This document shows positions 1-6,336 of a stretch of 9,990 bases of DNA, in pieces. The DNA is from Thermoleophilaceae bacterium (GTDB lineage Bacteria > Actinomycetota > Thermoleophilia > Solirubrobacterales > Thermoleophilaceae), in assembly GCA_013812485.1 (NCBI GenBank), contig JACCTJ010000032.1, positions 1-9,990 of the forward strand, in the 5' to 3' direction. The translations under genes were made by a program, and so were the position numbers. The notes under the pieces were generated by a model. It made no database searches. It was not told where the DNA came from and saw only the letters and a program-made list of their open reading frames with translations. Every line of letters starts with the position of its first letter. Within the stretch, counting starts at the first letter, position 1.

Positions 1-38
1 ACCCTGGCGGCGCCGGCGGAGGAGAGGGACTTGGAGGA

Positions 39-812
39 GTGGTGGGCGAGATAGTCGGAGACCGCCTGCAGGCGGTCGTGCTCGATGTCGACGGCACCCT
101 GGTCGACAGCGAGCGCGACGGTCATCGCGTCGCCTTCAATCGGGCCTTCGAGGAGGCCGGGCTCCTCGACCGCTGGGACGTGGAGCGCTACGGCGAGCTG
201 CTCGCCGTCACCGGGGGGGAGCGCCGCTTGGGCGCCTACTTCGAGGAGCAGGGCATGCCCGAGGGAGAGCGCGAGGAGCTCGCGAGCCGTCTCCATGCCC
301 GCAAGACCGAGATCTTCACCGAGATGGCGAGTCAGGGCGAGATCGAGGAACGTCCAGGCGTCAGCGAGCTGCTCCACGAGCTCGAGGACGCCGGCGTGCG
401 GCTGGCGGTGGCGACAACAGGGACCCGGACGTGGGTCGAGCCCCTGCTCGACGGCCTGTTCGGGCTCGAGCGCTTCGAAACCATCGTTGCCAGCGACGAT
501 GCGCCGGAGCGAAAGCCCGACCCGAGCGCTCACCGGCTGGCGCTCGAGCGCCTCGGGCTCCAGGGCTCAGCCGCCCCGGCGGTGGAGGACTCGGCCAACG
601 GCCTGCGGGCCGCCAAGGCGGCCGGCCTGGCCTGCGTGGTCGTGGTTAACGACTACACGCGCGAGCAGGACTTCGACGATGCCGACCTCGTTCTCGAGGG
701 CTTCGGGCGCCCGGACGCACCGGTCTCGGTCCTGGCCGATCCTCACCGGCTCGATCCCCCCGGACGCCTCGACGTGGACACACTGCGACGCTTGGCGGCC
801 GTGGCCAGTTAG
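39..812 (+). CDS. cbbY: HAD-superfamily sugar-phosphate phosphatase, CbbY-like
   Basis: A 257-residue HAD subfamily IA hydrolase. Motif I is DVDGT at residues 16-20 (nucleophile D16, acid/base D18), motif II is the ATT around 125-127, motif III is K159 in ERKPDP, and motif IV is EDSANG at 183-188. The cap region contains RDGHRVAFN and YGELLAVTGG, features I recognise from CbbY and its plant homologues, which dephosphorylate the Rubisco inhibitor xylulose-1,5-bisphosphate. No Rubisco or Calvin-cycle gene is in the window, so the true substrate may be another sugar phosphate. The enzyme should be cytosolic. The chosen GTG is followed directly by a second GTG (42). A purine-rich GGAGGAGAGGG at 18-28 could be its ribosome site, but the frame is open to the window edge, so the start could lie upstream. 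It converges on the methyltransferase with overlapping stops. Family is secure; substrate is not. Confidence 0.87.
   Translation: MVGEIVGDRLQAVVLDVDGTLVDSERDGHRVAFNRAFEEAGLLDRWDVERYGELLAVTGGERRLGAYFEEQGMPEGEREELASRLHARKTEIFTEMASQGEIEERPGVSELLHELEDAGVRLAVATTGTRTWVEPLLDGLFGLERFETIVASDDAPERKPDPSAHRLALERLGLQGSAAPAVEDSANGLRAAKAAGLACVVVVNDYTREQDFDDADLVLEGFGRPDAPVSVLADPHRLDPPGRLDVDTLRRLAAVAS
809..812. other. overlapping stop codons of two convergent genes
   Basis: The four bases TTAG serve both strands. TAG (810-812) ends the HAD phosphatase on the plus strand, and the complement of TTA (809-811) reads TAA and ends the methyltransferase on the minus strand. No room is left for a terminator between the genes, so any termination signal must lie inside the opposing coding sequence. 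Confidence 0.85.
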
Positions 813-1654
813 CCCCGCTCGACCTTCCACACGATCACCGCGGGAACCCCAGCCAGAGCGTCCTCGAACGCATCGCCGTGACCGGCTTTCGCGCGCGCCC
901 GGGCTTGGGCGCGCGTGAGCCCCGGCTCGACCAAGCGACGCACCCGCAGACCGGCGGACGCGAAAGCGGTCACATACTCGCTGTGGCGATGCGCGTTCTC
1001 GGGGATCATCGCGCGCTCGCCGCCCCGCGCGAACACCGCTCGCCAGCCAAGGACGCCGGTCACGAAGGGGTGCGGATTGGAGAGCACGAGCCGACCCCCC
1101 GGGCGCAGGACACGCGCGAGCTCAGCGATCGCCGGCCCTATCTCGGGGAGGTGGCTGAGCGCCAGCGCGCACACCGCGCCCGCGAACGTCTCGTCGGCGA
1201 CCGGCAGCGTCGATAGCTCGCCCACCCGCAGATCCGCCTCTGGCAGCCTTGCCCGCGCGCGGTCGAGCATCGCCTCGCTCGCGTCTACGCCAGTCACCTC
1301 GCGACCGGCGCCGGCCAGGTACGCGGCGTGGCGACCGGTGCCGCAGGCGGCGTCGAGCACCGGCCCCGGGGGCAGCTCATCGAGCAGCGCACGAACGATC
1401 GGCTGCTCGAGAGCGATCGTGTCGTTGCCCGGGTCGTCGTAGCTTTCGGCCCACTCGGCGTAGCCGGCACCGACCCCGTACTCAGGAAGATCGCGCCGCT
1501 CGGAGTAGGGATGCTCCTCGAGGGCTCTGACGATCTCCTCGATCTCGCGCACGCGCTGCCCGGCGCGATCGAAGCGCCGTCCGGCGCCCGCGCGAAGCAG
1601 CGCCAACCCCTCGATGCCGAGCACGTAGTGGCCCTCGGTGAAGGTCTCGCCCAT
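809..1654 (-). CDS. class I SAM-dependent methyltransferase (UbiE/Methyltransf_11 type)
   Basis: A 281-residue protein with a Rossmann-fold methyltransferase core. Motif I is DAACGTGRH at about residues 101-109, the acidic ribose-binding strand is VTGVDASEAML at about 120-130, and RPGGRLVLSNPHP is at about 184-196. About 60 residues precede the core and are probably helical; I do not recognise them. The frame stays open to 1780, but I start at the ATG at 1654 because residues further upstream look non-coding and overlap the remnant of another gene. A TAGCTT box lies seven bases before this ATG with no Shine-Dalgarno sequence, so the message may be leaderless. The TAA stop shares bases with the TAG of the converging HAD gene. 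The methyl acceptor cannot be told from sequence. Confidence 0.85.
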   Translation of the reverse strand: MGETFTEGHYVLGIEGLALLRAGAGRRFDRAGQRVREIEEIVRALEEHPYSERRDLPEYGVGAGYAEWAESYDDPGNDTIALEQPIVRALLDELPPGPVLDAACGTGRHAAYLAGAGREVTGVDASEAMLDRARARLPEADLRVGELSTLPVADETFAGAVCALALSHLPEIGPAIAELARVLRPGGRLVLSNPHPFVTGVLGWRAVFARGGERAMIPENAHRHSEYVTAFASAGLRVRRLVEPGLTRAQARARAKAGHGDAFEDALAGVPAVIVWKVERG

Positions 1655-1661
1655 GCGTCTC

Positions 1662-1667
1662 AAGCTA
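1662..1667 (-). promoter_or_regulatory. candidate -10 box of the methyltransferase, leaderless arrangement
   Basis: On the minus strand this reads TAGCTT, a TAnnnT-type -10 hexamer, seven bases before the ATG at 1654. Transcription would begin at or next to the start codon. No convincing -35 box is seen and there is no Shine-Dalgarno sequence. Weak evidence on its own; it gains some support from similar spacing at two other genes in the window. Confidence 0.3.
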
Positions 1668-1723
1668 TCGGCGCCCGTTCGCCGGCTGTGGCCTGCCGAA
1701 GTGGGGAGTGAGAGACTGAGCCC

Positions 1724-1827
1724 GTGCCCCGCCGCCTCCGCGAGCCCTTCCCCATCCTCCAGGTCGCCGACCTGGAGCAATCAATTTCGCTTCTCCACCC
1801 GGCTTGCTCGGTTTCGAGCTGACATCC
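1724..1827 (+). pseudogene. N-terminal remnant of a VOC/glyoxalase-fold protein, frameshifted
   Basis: A GTG at 1724 opens a frame reading MPRRLREPFPILQVADLEQS, the typical first strand and helix start of the vicinal oxygen chelate (glyoxalase/bleomycin resistance) fold, usually followed by SIAFYTRLLGFEL. Here the continuation is spread over three frames. Frame 2 gives SIS to about 1789, frame 0 gives FSTRL from 1791, and frame 1 gives LGFELTS from 1807. One extra base near 1790 and one extra T near 1804-1805 explain both shifts. After LGFELTS the text no longer resembles the family, and the rest of the domain is absent. Frame 1 runs to a TGA at 1870-1872 that touches the acetyltransferase ATG (TGATG). 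It is a dead fragment about 35 residues long. Assignment rests on remembered family motifs. Confidence 0.6.
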
Positions 1828-1868
1828 ATCTCGGCGCGCCGAGCGGCTGACTCCGGCGACTCATCGGC

Positions 1869-2366
1869 GTGATGGTGCGGCAGGCGCGAAGCGAGGATGC
1901 CGCGGCGATGGCGCGCGTTATGGCTACGGTCGCCGATGAGGGCCTTATTGCGACCGAGCCTCCCGTCGACCTCGACGCGCGCGCTCAGCGGTTCCGAGAC
2001 GCGATTGAGGGAGAAGGCCTCGGCGGCCTGTGGGTGCTTGAGGAGGACGGGCAGGTGGTCGGGAACTCTGGCGCACACGAGAGTGGAGCTCCAGGCGTGC
2101 TCTCGCTCGGGATGTCGATCCTTCCCGAAGCGCGGGGACGCGGAGGCGGACGCGCCCTCTTGGAAGCCATGCTGGAGCACGCCCGCTCCCGCGGCGCGCA
2201 CAAGGTTGAACTCGAGGTGTGGCCCGACAACGCACGGGCGATCGCGCTGTATGCCTCGGCGGGGTTCGAGGTCGAGGGGCTACGGCGGCACCACTACCGC
2301 CGCCGCGACGGCTCGTTGCGCTCGGCGCTCCTGATGGCTTCTCTGCTGGGTGGCGGGGAACGGTGA
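1869..2366 (+). CDS. GNAT-family N-acetyltransferase
   Basis: A 165-residue single-domain GNAT protein (164 if the ATG at 1872 is used). The acetyl-CoA pyrophosphate loop is RGRGGG at residues 89-94 inside ILPEARGRGGGRALLEAML. It is followed by strand VELEVW at 113-118 and the motif B helix NARAIALYASAGFEVEG at 121-137. This layout covers the whole family domain and resembles small-molecule or amino-acid N-acyltransferases, as well as the protein N-terminal enzymes, so the acceptor is unknown. The start is ambiguous: GTG (1869) and ATG (1872) sit side by side, with no Shine-Dalgarno sequence. The TGA of the VOC remnant's last frame overlaps the ATG, which suggests the gene was once translationally coupled to an upstream VOC gene that has since decayed. 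Nothing in the frame is broken. Confidence 0.9.
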   Translation: MMVRQARSEDAAAMARVMATVADEGLIATEPPVDLDARAQRFRDAIEGEGLGGLWVLEEDGQVVGNSGAHESGAPGVLSLGMSILPEARGRGGGRALLEAMLEHARSRGAHKVELEVWPDNARAIALYASAGFEVEGLRRHHYRRRDGSLRSALLMASLLGGGER

Positions 2367-2384
2367 ACGCGGCTCCCGTGCCTC

Positions 2385-2728
2385 GGCAGGGGATCACTCG
2401 TGAGTGCCTCGCGCAGGGAGTGGCTCGGTAGCGACCTCTGGGGTGCAGCCCTTTCCCATGTCGAGCGCGGCGAGCTGACCGCGAGAGGGCTCGAGCACCT
2501 CCGGGTCGCTGCAGGTCTCGAGTAGGTACAAGGCTCAGGTGGCGCTTCTGCGAGGCCAGCGCGACCAGAGCGCTGCCCCCGACCCGGCTGGGTGAGCATG
2601 CCCCACTGCACGGCTTCCTCCGCCTCGGGAGCGGCCTGAGGATCAAGCTCCGAACCGCGTCCAGTTCCGCGCGGCGGTCGGGCGCCATCGGCGAGATACT
2701 GGCGCGGGGTTTCGGCCGTTGATTTCAT
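2385..2728 (-). pseudogene. decayed DUF1801 (YdhG-like) gene with several frameshifts
   Basis: Reading the minus strand across frames reconstructs a DUF1801 protein. The ATG at 2728 starts MKSTAETPRQYLAD. A shift near 2686 leads to MAPDRRAELDAVRSLIL, a one-base loss near 2638 to QAAPEAEEAVQWGMLTQ, then about 15 expected residues are missing before ALVALASQKRHLSL. An extra T near 2530 gives YLLETCSDPEVLEP and QLAALDMGKGC, and a last shift gives RSLPSHSLREALTSDP. PEAEEAVQWGM, ALASQKxHxSLYL and LDMGKGC are hallmarks of this family, whose members are small soluble proteins of unclear function, about 120-140 residues long. No single frame can encode the product, so the gene is dead unless the indels are sequencing errors. 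It fills most of the gap between the acetyltransferase and glutaredoxin genes. Confidence 0.75.
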
Positions 2729-2763
2729 CGAAGTGCAGCGATCATCCAGTCGCTTCGCTCACT

Positions 2764-2883
2764 CTACGCGAGCCCGGACACCCCACCGAGGGTGATGTTG
2801 GCCCAGTGTCGGTGCCCGTGTCGCTGGACGACCAGGGTGCGCGTGCGGCGACCGACCGGCCGCTCAGTGGACGCGTCAGCCAC
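2764..2883 (-). CDS. possible 39-residue ORF coupled to the glutaredoxin gene
   Basis: A GTG at 2883 lies inside the last codons of the glutaredoxin gene, in another frame, and overlaps its TGA by eight bases. The frame runs to TAG at 2764-2766. Of its 39 codons, 33 end in G or C, in keeping with coding DNA here. The product is basic, with VVQRHGHRHWANITLGGVSG in the C-terminal half. I recognise no family. There is no Shine-Dalgarno sequence, so expression would depend on coupling. It could also be a remnant of a longer gene or chance in GC-rich DNA. Confidence 0.22.
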   Translation of the reverse strand: MADASTERPVGRRTRTLVVQRHGHRHWANITLGGVSGLA

Positions 2884-3106
2884 GGCCAGGGGGGAAGCCG
2901 ACCTGAACCTCGTCGCCCTCGTTCACGATCGTCGGCACAACGCCAGTGTCGTTCGTGTAGCCCATCAGCTCGGCCTTCCATGCCGAGCTCTCCGTGGCGT
3001 CGCGCTCCTCCACTTCGGCACCCGCTTGGTCGAAGTGCTCGCGTGCTGCTTGACAGTACGGACAGCCGGGCTTGACGTACATGACGACGGTCACAGGCGC
3101 GCTCAC
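2876..3106 (-). CDS. glutaredoxin-like thiol-disulfide oxidoreductase
   Basis: A 76-residue protein with a thioredoxin fold. The active site CPYC is at residues 15-18 after strand VTVVMYVK, the cis-proline segment GVVPTI is at 55-60 (P58), and the C-terminal QVGFPPGRG is at 68-76. CPYC is the classical dithiol glutaredoxin motif; small actinobacterial relatives include NrdH and mycoredoxin, so the electron donor could be mycothiol or thioredoxin reductase. I chose the GTG at 3106 over the ATG at 3082 because the latter would remove most of the first beta strand. The ribosome site is weak. The gene follows DUF2277 on the same strand after a 100-base gap holding no gene. No ribonucleotide reductase gene is adjacent, so the NrdH role is not supported here. 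Intact. Confidence 0.88.
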   Translation of the reverse strand: MSAPVTVVMYVKPGCPYCQAAREHFDQAGAEVEERDATESSAWKAELMGYTNDTGVVPTIVNEGDEVQVGFPPGRG

Positions 3107-3206
3107 CTCGAGTCAGCGGTCGACCAGCGCGTTCTCATACGAGTCCGTCGAGGATAAGCCCACGTGGACCGGGCACGTCGGATACCGCTGCTAGAGGGGG
3201 GGCATC

Positions 3207-3476
3207 CTAAGCCGCGTATCGCGTGGCGCTGCGCGCCTTGGCCTTGGCCGCCTCTACCTCGCGGTCCTTGGGCGGCGCCGATGTCACGAGCTGGCTCAGG
3301 AGCTCGGCCGAGGCCTCGGCGATGACGTCGACGGCACGCTCGAAGGCCGCCGCGTTGGCCTGCGAGGGCTTGGTGGAGCCGCTGATCTTGCGGACGTACT
3401 GGAGCGCCGCCGCGCGGACCTCGTCCTCGGTCGCCGACGGATCGAAGTTGTGGAGGGTACGGATGTTTCGGCACAT
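3207..3476 (-). CDS. DUF2277 family protein
   Basis: An 89-residue protein matching the DUF2277 family end to end. It opens with MCRNIRTLHNFDPSATEDEV, continues with AAALQYVRKISGSTKPSQAN (about residues 22-41), and ends with LVTSAPPKDREVEAAKAKAR. The CRNI start with an early cysteine and the SGSTKPS segment are the features I recognise. No function is established for the family to my knowledge. The protein is soluble, mostly helical and has no signal peptide. The ATG at 3476 is preceded by TAAGAT six bases away on the minus strand and by no ribosome site, so the transcript is probably leaderless. It is divergent from the desaturase gene across 147 bases. Confidence 0.88.
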   Translation of the reverse strand: MCRNIRTLHNFDPSATEDEVRAAALQYVRKISGSTKPSQANAAAFERAVDVIAEASAELLSQLVTSAPPKDREVEAAKAKARSATRYAA

Positions 3477-3482
3477 GCACGG

Positions 3483-3488
3483 ATCTTA
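3483..3488 (-). promoter_or_regulatory. -10 box for leaderless DUF2277 transcript
   Basis: The minus strand reads TAAGAT, then six bases, then the DUF2277 ATG. A TAnnnT hexamer at this distance places the transcription start on the first base of the start codon, a common arrangement in Actinobacteria. There is no Shine-Dalgarno sequence in between and no clear -35 element. Confidence 0.45.
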
Positions 3489-3612
3489 GACCTGACGACG
3501 CGTCGGGGCGGCCTGCGCCCTGACCTGGCTCGATCGGGCATCACTCGCTGGTCCGCCGGGTTACTCCAAGCGATTGTCGGGTAACGTCGCCCACAACCGG
3601 CCTGGACGAGGT

Positions 3613-3618
3613 GAGGAG
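3613..3618 (+). promoter_or_regulatory. Shine-Dalgarno sequence of the desaturase gene
   Basis: GAGGAG lies five bases before the ATG at 3624, inside the longer purine-rich GAGGTGAGGAGAAG. It fixes the start codon. It is the clearest ribosome site in the window and contrasts with the neighbours that lack one. Confidence 0.75.
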
Positions 3619-3623
3619 AAGCG

Positions 3624-4694
3624 ATGAGCGCAGCGCCGACGGCGGTCGCGGGAACGCAGACGGGGAGACCTAGCTCCGCCCGGCCATACTGGCGAGACGC
3701 GGTCGCCTCCTACGAGCGTCCCGACCTCGGGCGCGCCGTCCTCGATCTGACCACCTCCGTGGTCCCCTATCTCGCGTTGCTGGTCGCCATGTACCTCGCG
3801 CTCGACGTGTCGTACCTGCTCACGCTCGCCCTCGCGCTCCCCGCCGCGGGATTTCTCCTGCGCACCTTCATCATCTTCCACGACTGCACCCATGGGTCGT
3901 TTCTGCCGTCGAAGCGGGCGAACAAGTGGATTGGTACCGCCTTGGGGCTGCTCGTGTTCTCGCCCTTCGAGGCGTGGCAGCACGAGCACGCGGTGCACCA
4001 CGCCACCGCCGGAGACCTCGATCGGCGGGGGGTCGGAGACCTGCCCACCCTCACCGTCGCCGAGTACGAGGGTATGACACCGATCCGGCGACTCGGGTAC
4101 CGCCTGTTCCGCAACCCGCTCGTGATGTTCGGGATCGGGCCGGCGTTCGCGCTCGTCGTGCAGCCGCGCTTCGTGTCCCGCTCCGCGCGGCCGCGGATCC
4201 GCCGCAGCGTGATGCGCACGAACATCGCGTTAGCCGCGATGGTCGGTCTGGCCTGCTGGCTGATCGGGTGGCAGGAGTACCTGATCGTGCAGTGGCCCGC
4301 GGTGCTGATGGCGGCCGCGGCGGGCGTGTGGCTGTTCTACGTCCAGCACCAGTTCGAGGACGTCTACTGGGAGAGCACGGGCGACTGGAGCTACACGGAC
4401 GCGGCCCTGCGCGGAAGCTCCTACCTCAAGCTGCCGAGGCTTCTGCGCTTCTTCACCGGCAACATCGGGCTTCATCACGTGCACCACCTGAGCGCGCGCA
4501 TCCCCAACTACAACCTCCAGCGCGCGCACGACGAGAACACGCTCTTTCACGACGTGCCGACCCTGTCGCTGTGGGACGGGTTGCGCGCCGTGCGGCTCAA
4601 GCTGTGGGACGAGGATCGGGGACGGCTCGTGACCTTCGCCGAGGCGCGTGATCGAGGCGGCGCTGTGGCCGCGCCCCGACCCGTATCGAGCTAG
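3624..4694 (+). CDS. membrane fatty acid desaturase (acyl-lipid type)
   Basis: A 356-residue integral-membrane di-iron desaturase with all three histidine boxes: HDCTH at 86-90, HEHAVHH at 120-126 and HHVHH at 284-288, plus H242 in QHQFED, which is also conserved in this family. Hydrophobic segments lie at about 43-80, 104-115, 165-180 and 200-238. The protein should insert double bonds into lipid-bound acyl chains using oxygen and an electron donor such as ferredoxin, helping to keep the membrane fluid in the cold. Box spacing and the ARIPNYNLQRAHDEN tail resemble the Bacillus Des and omega-6/delta-12 group, but position specificity cannot be read from sequence. A strong ribosome site precedes the ATG. 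No two-component regulator like DesKR is adjacent. The gene appears to stand alone, divergent from DUF2277 and followed by a possible hairpin. Intact. Confidence 0.93.
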   Translation: MSAAPTAVAGTQTGRPSSARPYWRDAVASYERPDLGRAVLDLTTSVVPYLALLVAMYLALDVSYLLTLALALPAAGFLLRTFIIFHDCTHGSFLPSKRANKWIGTALGLLVFSPFEAWQHEHAVHHATAGDLDRRGVGDLPTLTVAEYEGMTPIRRLGYRLFRNPLVMFGIGPAFALVVQPRFVSRSARPRIRRSVMRTNIALAAMVGLACWLIGWQEYLIVQWPAVLMAAAAGVWLFYVQHQFEDVYWESTGDWSYTDAALRGSSYLKLPRLLRFFTGNIGLHHVHHLSARIPNYNLQRAHDENTLFHDVPTLSLWDGLRAVRLKLWDEDRGRLVTFAEARDRGGAVAAPRPVSS

Positions 4695-4704
4695 CGGCTG
4701 GGCG

Positions 4705-4722
4705 CGCTCGGGCGCGCGAGCG
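4705..4722 (+). terminator. GC-rich hairpin after the desaturase gene
   Basis: CGCTCG (4705-4710) and CGAGCG (4717-4722) can pair around GGCGCG, eleven bases past the desaturase stop. An alternative pairing uses two GCGC arms. There is no T tract, so this is at best a weak or Rho-assisted terminator. The remaining stretch to 4971 shows no gene, repeat or clear promoter. Confidence 0.28.
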
Positions 4723-4971
4723 AGAGTAAGAAGGGCGCGCCGCTCAGAACGCAGCGCCGCCTCGCTGTGACCGCAATGTGAACAGCCGGTGGACGCGGAG
4801 GAGGACTCTCTCCGGACGTCCCTTGCTTCACGCCAGGGCAACACGGCGTACACGACACGCGCATACCTTGGCGACGTCGGCGGCTGGGCCTCTGCCTTGC
4901 GGCAATTCTGCGGTCCCCCGGCGGCTATCGGTGGTCGATCTCCCGGAGGAAGTTGCCAGCCCGTAGGCCAG

Positions 4972-6221
4972 ATGCTCATCGCACTCGTCGCCCTCGTCGC
5001 GATCTCGCTGGCCGGCGCTCCTCACGCGTCGGCCGACGACGGCGAGAAACGGCGAGTCCGCTTCGCCACGTTCAACGCATCCCTGAACCGCGACGCCGAG
5101 GGACGGCTCGTATCCGACCTCTCCAAGCCGGGCAACGACCAGGCCGACGCGGTCGCCGAGATCGTCCAACGCGTACGGCCCGACATCCTGCTGGTCAACG
5201 AGTTCGACTACGACGCCCGCGGCCAGGCCGCCCGACTGTTCGAGCGCAACTACCTGGGACGCCCTCACCGTGGCGCGCGCCCGCTCGACTACCGCCACCG
5301 CTACGTCGCACACTCGAACACGGGGATCCCTTCGGGCTTCGACCTCGACAACAACGGCTCGGTGGGCGGGCCGGGCGACGCGCTGGGCTTCGGGGCCTTC
5401 CCGGGCCAGTTCGGCATGGCCATATTCTCCAAGCATCCGATCGACCGCAGCGCGATTCGAACCTCCAGAAGTTCCGCTGGAAGGACATGCCCGGGGCGCT
5501 GCTACCCGACCGGGTAGAGACACCCGAGCCGCGCGACTGGTACTCGCGTGAGGAGCTCGGCATCTTTCGCCTGTCGTCGAAGAGTCACTGGGACGTGCCG
5601 ATACGGATCGGGGACGACACCGTCCACTTCCTCACGAGCCATCCCACGCCGCCCGTCTTCGATGGGCGCGAGGACCGCAACGGGCGTCGAAACCACGACG
5701 AGATCCGCCTCTTCGCCGACTACATCACTCCGGGACGTGGACGCTATCTCTACGACGACAAGGGCCGCCGCGGCGGGCTCTCACCCTCCGCGCCGTTCGT
5801 GATCGCCGGTGACCAGAACGCCGATCCGTTCGACGGAGAGGCCGTGCCCGGAGCCATCCAGCAGCTGCTCGGGAGTCCGCGCATCAACACGAGTCGTACT
5901 CCATCGAGCCGGGGCGGGGTCGAGCAGTCGCGCAAGCAGGGGGGCGCCAACCTAAGCCATCGCGGGAACCCGGCCTTCGACACGGCCGACTTCGCCGACA
6001 GCTCTCCGGGCAACCTCCGCGCCGACTACGTCTTGCCGAGACGAGACCTGAAGATCCGGGGCTCGGGGGTGTTCTGGCCGCTGAGCAGCGATCCCCTGTT
6101 CAAGCCGGTCGGCGTCTTCCCGTTCCCGAGCTCGGACCACCGCCTCGTCTGGGTGGACGTTGGGCTCGCGGCCGACGGGTCCGAGGGAGACGAGGACGAC
6201 GAGGACGAGGACGACGACTGA
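4972..6221 (+). pseudogene. secreted endonuclease/exonuclease/phosphatase-family protein, split by one missing base
   Basis: The ATG at 4972 opens a signal peptide (hydrophobic core LIALVALVAISLAG, likely cleavage after HASA at about residue 21), then FATFNASLNR with metal-ligand N35, and VNEFD with E77. These are the first motifs of the EEP (DNase I-like) fold. After RT (codon at 5461-5463) the frame shifts. From 5466 another frame continues QKFRWKDMPGALLPD, FLTSHPTPPVFDG, the catalytic GDQNADPFDG and the terminal SDHRLVW motif, ending in a D/E-rich tail. Restoring one T at 5464 (TTC for TC) gives a continuous protein of about 416 residues with every catalytic motif. It would be an extracellular phosphodiesterase, nuclease or phosphatase. 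The single clean lesion means either a very recent mutation or a sequencing error. A hairpin follows at 6245. Confidence 0.8.
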
Positions 6222-6244
6222 GCCCGTCGCCTCGACAAGCGCGT

Positions 6245-6271
6245 CCCTCCGCGGTCGCCCTCGCGGAAGGG
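6245..6271 (+). terminator. hairpin downstream of the secreted phosphatase gene
   Basis: CCCTCCGCG (6245-6253) pairs with CGCGGAAGGG (6262-6271), giving nine base pairs with one bulged A and an eight-base loop. It begins 24 bases after the stop codon and is followed by TTAAG, a poor T tract. The position fits an intrinsic or hairpin-assisted terminator. Confidence 0.42.
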
Positions 6272-6336
6272 TTAAGCGGGGCAGCTGGTGCACCGCACTC
6301 GTCGAGCGACCCGACGCTGCTTTCATCGCGTGCGTC

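Noticed and set aside
1655..1780. N-terminal extension of the methyltransferase to 1780
   Set aside because: The added residues are unlike the family and are antisense to the VOC remnant; the ATG at 1654 gives a sensible N-terminus.
2400..2525. A 41-codon plus-strand ORF with GTG start and a purine-rich AGGGG upstream
   Set aside because: It lies antisense to the DUF1801 remnant, whose family motifs on the minus strand explain the coding-like composition.
3560..3585. GTTAC and GTAAC inverted repeat upstream of the desaturase as an operator
   Set aside because: Arms are only five bases and 16 bases apart, so chance is likely; no regulator gene is adjacent.
4789..4971. Upstream in-frame extension of the secreted phosphatase to an earlier GTG
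   Set aside because: It would bury the signal peptide about 60 residues inside the protein; the ATG at 4972 gives a standard secretion signal.
5455..5475. Programmed ribosomal frameshift at the phosphatase lesion
   Set aside because: No slippery heptamer, no nearby Shine-Dalgarno-like stimulator and no obvious downstream hairpin; a one-base loss is simpler.
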